From Ilyomonas sp965199845 (GTDB taxonomy: Bacteria; Bacteroidota; Bacteroidia; Chitinophagales; Chitinophagaceae), in assembly GCA_965199845.1 (NCBI GenBank), contig CBDATZ010000003.1, forward strand, positions 1 through 64,000: DNA of 64,000 nt, read 5' to 3'. The notes beneath the pieces were generated by a model. That model was not told the DNA's origin. It saw only the letters and a program-made list of their open reading frames with translations, and did not search any database. The position numbers and the translations under genes are program-made. Within the stretch, counting starts at the first letter, position 1. Each line of letters opens with the position of its first letter. Shown here one piece after another: positions 16,812 through 25,040 of the stretch.

Positions 16812-17870
16812 ATGTTCAAAACAAAAAATTTATCTCCCACCCAGCTTTCTGTTTTTACAGCATTGATTTTATCTGTGCCAACTGGCATTGCGTTTTTTAT
16901 TGTCAGCTTTCATTTTGTAGTGGCTATTATTGCTTTAATAGTTACCTTTTTAGCTTCATTTCTTCTTATCCGTTTTGTGCTTCGCTGGTTTATTTACCGA
17001 AAAATAAAACTCATTTATAAGTTCATTTATCAAACCAAAGCCACGAAGCGCGAAGAGATGTATTACAAACATATTTTGCCCGATAAAAGCATAGATGAAG
17101 TGCAGGAAGATGTGGCGCAATGGGCGCAACAACGAAGCGATGAAATTGCAACTTTAAAATCGAATGAATTGTACCGGAAAGAGTTTCTGCAAAATTTATC
17201 TCACGAATTTAAAACTCCCATTTTCGCCATTCAGGGTTATGTAGAAACCTTATTAAGCGGCGCTTCCGACAACCCGGCGCTGAATACAAAATTTTTAAAA
17301 AATACAGCGCGCAATGTACAGCGCATGGTGAACTTAGTAAATGATTTGGATGAGATTTCAAAACTGGAAAGTGGCGATCAGCCTTTAGATAAATCCAATT
17401 TTATTATCCAGGATGTTATTAAAGAAGTCTATCAGTCTTTATATATTTTAACAAGCGTAAAAAATATTTCAACCTCAATTAAAAAAGGTTGTGAAGCGCC
17501 CGTTTATATATTTGCTGATAAAGAAAAAATCAGGCAGGTTTTAATTAATCTTGTTGAAAACGCAACTAAATACGGACGACAGGATGGTGAAATCATCGCC
17601 AGTATTTATCGCGCAGATGAAGACCATGTTCTGATCGAAATCAGCGACAATGGAATTGGCATTCCGGCACAACATTTACCACGCATTTTCGAGCGTTTTT
17701 ATCGCACCGATCTTGCGCGCAGCCGCGATGTGGGCGGCACCGGTTTAGGTCTTGCTATTTGTAAACATATTATAGAAGCGCACAAGCAGGTGATTCATGT
17801 GCGCAGTAAGCCTGATATTGGTACAACAGTTGGTTTTACGTTAGAACCCAAGAATGAAACCGCCGGTTAA
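16812..17870 (+). CDS. PhoR-like sensor histidine kinase
   Basis: 352 residues with two N-terminal membrane helices (about 12-34 and 36-58) separated by only a few residues, so there is almost no periplasmic sensor. A short linker precedes the dimerisation domain with His131 (NLSHEFKTPIFAIQGY) and a HATPase domain with the N box (NLVENATKYG), DNGIGI and GGTGLGLAI motifs. It has neither a PAS nor an obvious HAMP domain. It forms a pair with the upstream regulator; input probably comes from the membrane or a partner protein. Confidence 0.9.
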   Translation: MFKTKNLSPTQLSVFTALILSVPTGIAFFIVSFHFVVAIIALIVTFLASFLLIRFVLRWFIYRKIKLIYKFIYQTKATKREEMYYKHILPDKSIDEVQEDVAQWAQQRSDEIATLKSNELYRKEFLQNLSHEFKTPIFAIQGYVETLLSGASDNPALNTKFLKNTARNVQRMVNLVNDLDEISKLESGDQPLDKSNFIIQDVIKEVYQSLYILTSVKNISTSIKKGCEAPVYIFADKEKIRQVLINLVENATKYGRQDGEIIASIYRADEDHVLIEISDNGIGIPAQHLPRIFERFYRTDLARSRDVGGTGLGLAICKHIIEAHKQVIHVRSKPDIGTTVGFTLEPKNETAG

Positions 17871-18331
17871 AGAGTTCTGAAATAAGGTCGGTTTGCCATG
17901 GATGAAAATTTCCACGGTATCATAATGAATATAATTATTAACGCAATTGTAAACCAGATTGCCATTGTTTTAAATTTTTGTTTGTCAGTCTTTTTGCGCT
18001 TCGACAACGAAGAACCAATTGTTATGATGATGATTGCTATAATCATCATCGTTCCATGTTCCATTCCAAAGAACCGGATTTCGTTATTTTTTTTTGCTTC
18101 TTCAAAATTGTGTAGAAAATAGGAAACAAGCGGGCTGATAGAATACAGTGTCAGACCAAGTACAAATTGAATGTGCGCTATTGTTACGGTTATGTTTCTT
18201 ACGCGGTTATCAAAAGGTGTAAACACTTTGTTGCCAAGCCAGCCTTTGTAAGCGTTATAAACAGCAAACAATAAACTAAACAATACAAACCATCTTATAT
18301 AAGAATGAGTGGTTAACACAAACGCATACAT
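17867..18331 (-). CDS. Conserved four-helix membrane protein
   Basis: 154 residues, four hydrophobic helices, with conserved-looking His residues inside or next to them (TTHSYIRWFVL, TIAHIQFVLGL, FFGMEHGTMM) and IPWKF near the end. Such His placement could bind heme, and similar short Bacteroidota proteins are sometimes labelled cytochrome b; this is not proven. It converges with the kinase gene, overlapping its last 4 bp. No partner gene is adjacent. Confidence 0.6.
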   Translation of the reverse strand: MYAFVLTTHSYIRWFVLFSLLFAVYNAYKGWLGNKVFTPFDNRVRNITVTIAHIQFVLGLTLYSISPLVSYFLHNFEEAKKNNEIRFFGMEHGTMMIIAIIIITIGSSLSKRKKTDKQKFKTMAIWFTIALIIIFIMIPWKFSSMANRPYFRTL

Positions 18332-18503
18332 AGTTTTTGGTTTTAGTTGTAAAGACGATTTTTTGAAAAAATTACTTTATCCTAACCATTTTTCTTTTAC
18401 CTGTTCTTTCTTCTTTTCCACAAAATAAAAATTTTGTTCTTCTTTCCGGTAAATTTTTCACCTCCTCCGCTTTTGAAAGTCAATGTTTTAAATTGCATCT
18501 CAG

Positions 18504-19250
18504 ATGCCGACTACTTACAGAAATTTTGCTTTGCTAATACTTTGCTGCATTGTTTACAGTTGCAAAAGCCTTCAGCGTATGTCGGCGCGCGATACTTCTG
18601 TAAAGAATTCAACCAATACACATAAAAAAAGCAGAACCAACCTGCAATTTATAGATGATATAGCAGTTACAGGCGGCAGCAATAACAGCAAAATTGAGGA
18701 ACCGCAAAACAGTCGTAGAAAGAAAAAAATTATTCCACAACCGCAAATGTTTTATGCGCCGCCAACCGATGTAACCACCAATTATAATATTGAAAATGCA
18801 ACAGGTCTTCAGTTTAAATACGCCATTCTTCTCGATGCTTCGGTAGAGCACCTTACAAACATTGCGTTGCTGCAAAATATGGATCATTGGTGGGGAACGC
18901 ATTATTGCTTGGGTGGCACAACAGAAAGTTGTATTGACTGCAGTGCTTTTACACAAATTATGATGCGCGATGTGTACAAAACGGATGTTCCGAGAACGGC
19001 GCGCGCGCAATACGACAACAGCGTCCGCATTGATTTGGAAAATTTGCTGGAAGGCGATCTGCTTTTTTTTCAAACAGTTGGTAGAGATATTTCGCATGTT
19101 GGTATTTATCTTACCAACAATAAATTTGTACATGCAGCCACCAGCGGCGGCGTTATGATTAGCGACTTGAATGATGCTTATTGGAAAACTAAATACAAAG
19201 GCGCAGGCAGAGTTTTGAAGCCTGTTCAGATGTTTTCTGCATCTAAATAA
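18504..19250 (+). CDS. NlpC/P60-family cell-wall peptidase lipoprotein
   Basis: Cysteine peptidase that cuts peptidoglycan stem peptides or cross-links. The signal peptide ends in IVYSC with lipidated Cys20. A basic, Ser/Asn-rich linker (about 25-80) precedes the catalytic domain with Cys146 (CIDCSAFTQ), His198 (ISHVGIYL) and His210 (FVHAA). 248 residues, like the Spr/MepS group. It would act from the outer or inner membrane surface on the murein. It is a single gene. Confidence 0.88.
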   Translation: MPTTYRNFALLILCCIVYSCKSLQRMSARDTSVKNSTNTHKKSRTNLQFIDDIAVTGGSNNSKIEEPQNSRRKKKIIPQPQMFYAPPTDVTTNYNIENATGLQFKYAILLDASVEHLTNIALLQNMDHWWGTHYCLGGTTESCIDCSAFTQIMMRDVYKTDVPRTARAQYDNSVRIDLENLLEGDLLFFQTVGRDISHVGIYLTNNKFVHAATSGGVMISDLNDAYWKTKYKGAGRVLKPVQMFSASK

Positions 19251-19366
19251 AACTTGGTTTTATTTTACGATTGAAGCAAGAAAAAAATCCTGACAAATTA
19301 TAACTATCGCATCATATAATCAATTTATCAAAATCCTCAAATCAAAAAAATCTACCCAAATTTTCG

Positions 19367-21037
19367 TCACGGCTGCTCCACTTCTTTTACGTTCAGGTAA
19401 TACATCTTCTCAATTGCATCTTTGGTAAATAAGGGCTTTTGTTTGTTGTTGATGGAAGCGATTTTCCAGCTTGTTGCTGGTAACAATTTTATCATCGCGC
19501 CAATGCTATCTTTTAAAACAACCGGAAGACTAAAACCAGCCACACAATTGGTATAACGATAGAAAACTTTTGTGTTTTCTTTATTAAAATAAAACTCGAA
19601 AGAAGGTATTTGTATCGTGGTTAAATATTGATTGAAAACATTTGTATAGTTAAAACCAGCTTGCTTGTTTATATAATCCTCAATCTGTTTGGTAGTAACG
19701 GTTTGATGATAAAATGTTTTATTCAAACCTCTTAAAATCATTCTGAATTTTTCGTCATTATTCAGGCTGTGCCTGATGGACTGAATCATATTGCCAGACT
19801 TCGGATACATATCGCCGCTGCCTTCCGCATTTACACCATACGGCGCAATAATTGGCTTGTCATTGCGAATGCCTTTTCGTGACCCGTAATTGTATTCATT
19901 GCCGGCTTTTTTCCCGTAATAATATTCTGTAAAAAGAGTTTCGCTGTAATTGGTAAATCCTTCGTGAATCCACATATCAGCCAAATCTTTTGAAGTGATG
20001 TTATTCGCGAACCATTCGTGCCCGCTTTCGTGAACAATAATAAAATCCCATTTCAAACCCCAGCCGCTGCCCGACAAATCTCTGCCTAAGTAACCATTGC
20101 CATATTTGTTTCCATACGCAACCGCGCTTTGATGTTCCATGCCTAAATGCGGCGCGTCAACCAACTTATAACCATCTTCATAAAAAGGATAAGGTCCCAT
20201 CCAGTATTCAAACGCTTTCAGCATACGATGCGCTTCCGGCAACATGTGTTTTTCGGCTTTCTCTTTATTATAATCGAGCACCCAATAATTTACATCCAGC
20301 GTTCCTTTTTCGCCATGAAATGTATCGCTGATGTTTACATATTTACCTATGTATGGAATGATAAGATAATTGTTAATCGGGTTTACAACCGACCAGGTAT
20401 AAGACGTTGTGCCATCTCCGTTTTCTTTTTTATTTGTCAATCGCCCGTTGCCTACGGCAACTAAACTATCAGCCACTTTTATAGTTAAGGAAGCGCCGCT
20501 ATCCGGCTCATCGCTCTGGTGGTCTTTACAAGGATACCAAACGCTGGCACCCAAGCCTTGACAGGCAACCGACATCCAGGGTCTGCCAAGAGAATCTTTA
20601 GCCCAAATCCAGCCGCCATCCCACGGTGGTCTTACCGCTTCTCTCGGTTTACCATGATAATAAATCGTTATACTTCCTTTACTGTTGTAAACTTGTTTTG
20701 GCGCATTTACCAGGCATACATTTTCATCTTGTTTAAAGTTAAGCGAACGATGATTGTTGAACAAAACACTATCAACAATCATCGGTTGTTGCAAGTCAAT
20801 CTGCATAAAGGCGGGATAACTTTTTTCGACAACTTTATATGTAATAGTATTACTTGCCAAGATGGTTTTGGCTTCGTAATCCGGCGTAACGGAAACATCG
20901 TAACGTAATACATTCCACCACGTACGATTTGGGTTTAAACTACCGCGAAGCCTATCTGCGTGCGTAAACGTTTCTGCTTTTTGCGCAAATGAAAACGATA
21001 CAGAAAGTAAGAAGATTGATAAAAGTGCTGCTTTCAT
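19367..21037 (-). CDS. Secreted M1-family zinc aminopeptidase
   Basis: 556 residues from ATG 21035-21037, MKAALLSIFLLSVSFSFAQ, a signal peptide. The N-terminal beta saddle of M1 enzymes is followed by the catalytic region with HESGHEWFANN and, 18 residues after the second His, Glu in WIHEGFTNY (the HExxH-x18-E zinc site). GMEHQSAVAYGN upstream corresponds to the substrate-binding GxMEN-type motif, here altered (H for N). It lacks the large C-terminal helical domain of PepN. It probably degrades peptides in the periplasm or outside. An upstream Met at 21079 is an unlikely start. Confidence 0.9.
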   Translation of the reverse strand: MKAALLSIFLLSVSFSFAQKAETFTHADRLRGSLNPNRTWWNVLRYDVSVTPDYEAKTILASNTITYKVVEKSYPAFMQIDLQQPMIVDSVLFNNHRSLNFKQDENVCLVNAPKQVYNSKGSITIYYHGKPREAVRPPWDGGWIWAKDSLGRPWMSVACQGLGASVWYPCKDHQSDEPDSGASLTIKVADSLVAVGNGRLTNKKENGDGTTSYTWSVVNPINNYLIIPYIGKYVNISDTFHGEKGTLDVNYWVLDYNKEKAEKHMLPEAHRMLKAFEYWMGPYPFYEDGYKLVDAPHLGMEHQSAVAYGNKYGNGYLGRDLSGSGWGLKWDFIIVHESGHEWFANNITSKDLADMWIHEGFTNYSETLFTEYYYGKKAGNEYNYGSRKGIRNDKPIIAPYGVNAEGSGDMYPKSGNMIQSIRHSLNNDEKFRMILRGLNKTFYHQTVTTKQIEDYINKQAGFNYTNVFNQYLTTIQIPSFEFYFNKENTKVFYRYTNCVAGFSLPVVLKDSIGAMIKLLPATSWKIASINNKQKPLFTKDAIEKMYYLNVKEVEQP

Positions 21038-21200
21038 ATTGTAAATGTAAAAAGATAAGAAATAAGATTGAAGAATCAAGATACAGGAATATAGAATTCA
21101 GGTATCAGCTGATAAGAAGTAATTTACGAGAAACAAGAAAGAAGAATATAATATTGAAGAAAGCTGCGCTTTGCAATACTTAATAGATGAATAATAAAGC
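21038..21200. repeat. AAGAATCAAG-type low-complexity tract, locus A
   Basis: The intergenic DNA is rich in short purine words such as AAGAATCAAG (21071-21080), AGATAAGAAATAAGA and GAAGAATATAA. A similar tract lies at 58645-58712. No coding or hairpin role is visible. Confidence 0.4.
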
Positions 21201-21294
21201 CAGCGCTGCGGACTTGAGAGTGAAAGCCTGAATTAAAGCTGATATGTGTTTAGAAGATACCAGCAACATATAAACTCGTGAACTATTTACAAAT

Positions 21295-21323
21295 AAAAAG
21301 GGTAAACCATATTTACCCTTTTT
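21295..21323 (-). terminator. Terminator of msrA (lipoprotein copy)
   Basis: AAAAAGGGTAAA (21295-21306) pairs perfectly with TTTACCCTTTTT (21312-21323), directly after the msrA stop codon on the minus strand. Confidence 0.8.
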
Positions 21324-21326
21324 ATT

Positions 21327-21998
21327 TTATTGCGCTTTCATTTCTTCTTTAAAAACCCTTTCAAACTTTTCGAGTTGAGGACGTATTACATATTGGCAAT
21401 ACATTTGTCTCGGGTTGTTGTTATAATAATTCTGATGATAATTTTCAGCCGCGTAGAACTTTGTAAACGGTTCAATCTTGGTAACAATGGGTTTATTCCA
21501 GGCGCCACTTTTATCTAATTCTTCTTTATAATGTTCAGCTTTCTGTTTTTGCTCTTCGTTATGATAAAATATAACGCTGCGATATTGTGTTCCTACATCA
21601 TTTCCCTGGCGGTTAAGCGTGGTGGGATCGTGCGTTTTCCAGAATACTTCGAGCAATTCATCAAAACTTACTTTGGACGGATCGTAAATAACCTGAACAA
21701 CTTCAGCGTGGTTGGTTGTGCCCGTACCAACCTGGTCGTAAGAAGGATTGGGAACCGTACCGCCGCTATAACCACTGATAACCTTTTCCACGCCATTGAC
21801 TCTTTGAAAAAAAGCTTCGCTGCACCAAAAACAGCCACTTCCAAATGTTGCCGTATCTGTGTGCGGGCTTACCTGCGTTGTATTTGTTTCCATAATTACT
21901 GCGCTCTGACTTTTTTGTTCGGCACAGGAAGGTAACGCAAACAGCGTGCAAAGACTATGAAACAAAAGATATGTATTCAATGCCAGTCCCAACTTCAT
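21327..21998 (-). CDS. msrA: Peptide-methionine (S)-S-oxide reductase, lipoprotein form
   Basis: Repairs oxidised methionine in proteins. 223 residues from ATG 21996-21998. A lipoprotein signal peptide ends in FALPSC with Cys25, so this copy acts in the envelope. The catalytic motif is GCFWC (Cys56), followed by GYSGG, NHAEVVQV and the C-terminal YHQNYY region. A Cys near the end (QMYCQY) can act as resolving cysteine. A cytosolic paralogue without signal peptide is present at 34314. An upstream in-frame Met at 22046 would break the signal peptide and is rejected. Confidence 0.92.
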   Translation of the reverse strand: MKLGLALNTYLLFHSLCTLFALPSCAEQKSQSAVIMETNTTQVSPHTDTATFGSGCFWCSEAFFQRVNGVEKVISGYSGGTVPNPSYDQVGTGTTNHAEVVQVIYDPSKVSFDELLEVFWKTHDPTTLNRQGNDVGTQYRSVIFYHNEEQKQKAEHYKEELDKSGAWNKPIVTKIEPFTKFYAAENYHQNYYNNNPRQMYCQYVIRPQLEKFERVFKEEMKAQ

Positions 21999-22161
21999 AT
22001 TGCAAAGATGAAAGAGAGAGGTGCTTGTAAACAAGTTAATTTGCAAATCTTAACCCTTCCTTTAAATATCTCTGTCTTACCGGCATTGGCAGATTGAAAA
22101 GCCAAATTAATCACGACAGTTTTATAATTTTTCGTAGTGTTGTTGTTATCTTATCTCAAAC

Positions 22162-23010
22162 ATGGAATCAGGACAAAGCAGTCATAAAATCAGGCAACAA
22201 GTTTTAGAAACAAATACAGAAAAACCGGTTTATCCGCCACGCAATCCTGTATTACGGTTTCTGCAGATTTTGTACAGCCTGTATGCTTTGCTGTGCTTTT
22301 TAGTAACCATGATAATTGTACTTATCGTTGTATTGTTTTCGCCTTTGCTTGGCAAAACGCGCGGTGGAAATTTTGTTTACACAGCCTGTAAATACTGGGC
22401 AGTTACTTGGTATTTTTTAATTGGTCTGCGGCACAAAGAAATTTATGAATCGCCTCACGATAAATCAAAGCAATACATTTTTGTAGCCAATCATATTTCT
22501 TATGTTGATATACCGGCAGCCGTTCGCGTGGTTCATCAGCCATTCAGAATTTTGGGTAAATACGAAATGGTGAAGTACCCGGTTTTTGGTATCATTTATC
22601 GCATGGCAGCCATTGTAGTTGACAGAAGCAGCGCAGAAAAACGCGCACAAAGTATTCGTGCTTTAAAAGCCGCTCTGGCAAAGCATATTTCTATTTTTAT
22701 TTATCCAGAAGGAACATTTAACGAAACCCGCGAGCCGCTGAAAAATTTTTATGATGGCGCTTTTCGTATTGCTATAGAAACAAAAACGCCCATCAAACCT
22801 ATTTTGTTTCTTGATACGTATGAACGTATGCACTACCGGGGTTTCTTGGAATTAACGCCCGGTAAATGTCGGTGTGTTTATTTAGCGGAAATTCCGGTAG
22901 AAGAATATACTATAAATATGGTAAAAGAACTGCGTATAAAAGTTGCCGTAACCATGGAAGAAGGCTTGCGCAGATACAGAGATTACCCGTTGCCTTTGAA
23001 TGTGTATTGA
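22162..23010 (+). CDS. plsC: 1-acyl-sn-glycerol-3-phosphate acyltransferase
   Basis: Membrane acyltransferase of phospholipid synthesis. One strong hydrophobic helix (about 38-62) follows a basic N terminus. The catalytic NHxxxxD box is NHISYVD with His111 and Asp116; the substrate motif YPEGTFNETREPLKNF and the downstream AIETKTPIKPI segment are typical. 282 residues. Members of this family also acylate ornithine or other lipids, so the substrate is assigned by family only. It is a single gene with an imperfect inverted repeat after it. Confidence 0.88.
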   Translation: MESGQSSHKIRQQVLETNTEKPVYPPRNPVLRFLQILYSLYALLCFLVTMIIVLIVVLFSPLLGKTRGGNFVYTACKYWAVTWYFLIGLRHKEIYESPHDKSKQYIFVANHISYVDIPAAVRVVHQPFRILGKYEMVKYPVFGIIYRMAAIVVDRSSAEKRAQSIRALKAALAKHISIFIYPEGTFNETREPLKNFYDGAFRIAIETKTPIKPILFLDTYERMHYRGFLELTPGKCRCVYLAEIPVEEYTINMVKELRIKVAVTMEEGLRRYRDYPLPLNVY

Positions 23011-23047
23011 TTAAGATTCGGCTTTAGATTTTAAATACAATTTAGGT

Positions 23048-23093
23048 AACGAGCGTCTGATACTCCGGTTGAACATCGTTGCGACGCTCCGTT
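23048..23093. repeat. REP-like imperfect inverted repeat
   Basis: AACGAGCGTC (23048-23057) pairs with GACGCTCCGTT (23083-23093) with one bulged base, and is GC-richer than its surroundings. It lies after plsC and before the end of hutI. It has no T run on either side, so it looks more like a dispersed repeat than a terminator. Confidence 0.45.
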
Positions 23094-23128
23094 CAGGTTT
23101 CTGTTAGGAATCAGGTTTTTAAAGTTAC

Positions 23129-24364
23129 TTACTCCAAAAACTTCCCGTTTATCATAACTTTATCAATCAAATTTGTTCCAAAAGAATACGGAATAAAAGC
23201 CAGTGAAGGAATCTCTTTCATAAATATAAAATTGGCTTTTTTACCAGTGGTAATACTTCCATAATCTTCCGCAAGTTCCATTGCATAAGCACCATTTATT
23301 GTAGCTGCATTAATAGCTTCTTCCGGCAACATTTTCATTTGAATACAACTAAGTGAAACAACAAAATTCATATTGCCGCTTGGCGATGAACCTGGGTTAT
23401 AATCGCTCGCCAAAGCAATGGCGCAACCGGAATTTATCAGCTTCCTGGCGGGTTGCAAAGGCATTCGCAAAAAGAAAGCGGCTGTTGGCAACAAAGTTCC
23501 GATTGTATGCGAAGCGGATAATAGTTTGATGGTTTCATCATCCATTGTTTCCAGGTGGTCAACACTTACGGCGCCGACCTTTATGCCAGCTTGTACGCCG
23601 CCCGATAAATTCAATTGGTTGGCGTGTATTTTAGCTTTCAATCCATACAAAATGCCAGCTTTGCAAATGCGTTCCGTTTCTTCTTGTGTAAAAAATCCGT
23701 TCTCGCAAAAAACATCAATATAATCAGCTAAATCTTCTTTTGCAACCGCAGGTAGCATCTCATCAATCACCAAACGGATGTAACCTTCTTTGTTCTGTTT
23801 ATATAATTCAGGAATGCCATGAGCACCCAAAAATGTAGCCTTAATTGGTATCGGCAAATCCTTCTTTAATTCGCGAATAACACGAAGCATTTTCAGTTCG
23901 CTTTCTACAGATAAGCCATAACCGCTTTTTATTTCAATAGCGCCTGTTCCCAGCTTCATTAGTTGTTGCAAACGTTGCCAGGCAGCGTTGTACAAATCTT
24001 CTTCTGTTGCGGCTGCCAGCTTTTTTGCCGAGTTTAAAATGCCGCCGCCTTTGGCTGCAATATCAGCATAACCGGCGCCATTTATTTTATCAACAAATTC
24101 TTCTTCGCGAAAACCCGCAAACACAAGATGCGTATGGCTATCGCACCAGCAAGGCAAAACGGTTGCACCTTTGACATCTATTGTATTTTGACTCATTTCG
24201 TACATCATATCAGACATCAAACCATAATCTTTTATTCTATCATCTTCAAGTAATAAAAACGCGTTTTGCAGTATCGGTAATTCAGCCAAAGCGTTGCCTT
24301 TTAATAATAAAGATTGTTTGCGAACGTTTACTAAATATGTAATGTTTATAATGAGTTGTTGCAT
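23129..24364 (-). CDS. hutI: Imidazolonepropionase
   Basis: Third enzyme of histidine degradation, hydrolysing imidazolone propionate to formimino-glutamate. Amidohydrolase fold with the metal-binding His77 and His79 (CDSHTHLV), the typical GGGIL and GAIEIKSGYGLS segments, later ATFLGAHGIP, and Asp of LASDYNPGSSPS. 411 residues, full length. hutH, hutU and hutG are not adjacent, so the pathway genes are scattered or the gene is used alone. A TAnnTTTG-type -7 box (TACTTTTG on the minus strand) lies at 24373-24380. Confidence 0.93.
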   Translation of the reverse strand: MQQLIINITYLVNVRKQSLLLKGNALAELPILQNAFLLLEDDRIKDYGLMSDMMYEMSQNTIDVKGATVLPCWCDSHTHLVFAGFREEEFVDKINGAGYADIAAKGGGILNSAKKLAAATEEDLYNAAWQRLQQLMKLGTGAIEIKSGYGLSVESELKMLRVIRELKKDLPIPIKATFLGAHGIPELYKQNKEGYIRLVIDEMLPAVAKEDLADYIDVFCENGFFTQEETERICKAGILYGLKAKIHANQLNLSGGVQAGIKVGAVSVDHLETMDDETIKLLSASHTIGTLLPTAAFFLRMPLQPARKLINSGCAIALASDYNPGSSPSGNMNFVVSLSCIQMKMLPEEAINAATINGAYAMELAEDYGSITTGKKANFIFMKEIPSLAFIPYSFGTNLIDKVMINGKFLE

Positions 24365-24372
24365 GGCGTAAA

Positions 24373-24380
24373 CAAAAGTA
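24373..24380 (-). promoter_or_regulatory. Probable -7 box of hutI
   Basis: On the minus strand TACTTTTG matches TAnnTTTG and lies 8 bases before the hutI ATG. No clear -33 box was found. Confidence 0.35.
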
Positions 24381-24597
24381 AGATTGAATGATTATGATCT
24401 TAATTTTTAAGAATAATAAACGAACTGAAATGCAATTGAATGATATGAGAATGTGAATTCAATCTCTTTTCGGTAGATGTACAATTAAAATATTTTAATT
24501 CACCGCTGTTAACTTTGAATCTATATAATAACCGAAATTTGGAAAAGTTTTTGATTCATTTTTGAAAACTTTTATCACCGTAAAAACTATCTTAAGT

Positions 24598-24924
24598 ATG
24601 AAACGTAATGTGGTTATTATTTTAATGTTACTGGCTTCGTTTGCATCTGTTCAGTCTTTCGCAAAAAATGGTAAACATGTATGGCAAGATAAAGTAGCTG
24701 CCATGACGGAAGAACAAAAAGAAGCGCGTGTAGCTGAAATGAAAGAAAGAGTTGAGGAAATTAAAAGCATGGACAAATCGAAGCTGACAAGTGAAGACAG
24801 GAAAGCATTACGCCACGAACTGAGAGATATGAATAAAGAAGCCAAAGCCTTGGGCAGCGGCGGTATTTATATTTCATTAGCTGGTATTATCATTATCATT
24901 CTTTTATTGATTATTATTTTGTAA
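24598..24924 (+). CDS. Small exported coiled-coil protein with C-terminal membrane helix
   Basis: 108 residues from ATG 24598. A signal peptide (MKRNVVIILMLLASFASVQSFA) precedes a 60-residue charged helix rich in Glu, Lys, Arg and Met that should form a coiled coil. The protein ends in GGIYISLAGIIIIILLLIIIL, an uninterrupted membrane helix. The combination of signal peptide, coiled coil and tail anchor recurs in small Bacteroidota proteins, but I know of no assigned function. A strong terminator follows. Confidence 0.65.
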   Translation: MKRNVVIILMLLASFASVQSFAKNGKHVWQDKVAAMTEEQKEARVAEMKERVEEIKSMDKSKLTSEDRKALRHELRDMNKEAKALGSGGIYISLAGIIIIILLLIIIL

Positions 24925-24939
24925 AACATACTTGTAAAC

Positions 24940-24972
24940 AAAAAAAGCTGGTTATTGTAACCAGCTTTTTTT
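24940..24972 (+). terminator. Rho-independent terminator
   Basis: AAAAAAGCTGGTTA pairs with TAACCAGCTTTTTT around a short loop and is followed by T residues. It ends the small membrane-protein transcript. Confidence 0.85.
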
Positions 24973-25040
24973 GTTTATAGTTATTTATTCTGCATAACAA
25001 AAACAAGAAACCGCTTATCTTCATTTCTTTAAATTGTTAT

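Noticed and set aside
18609..19133. Minus-strand frame in the NlpC/P60 gene
   Set aside because: Antisense to a gene with intact catalytic residues; no supporting start or motif.
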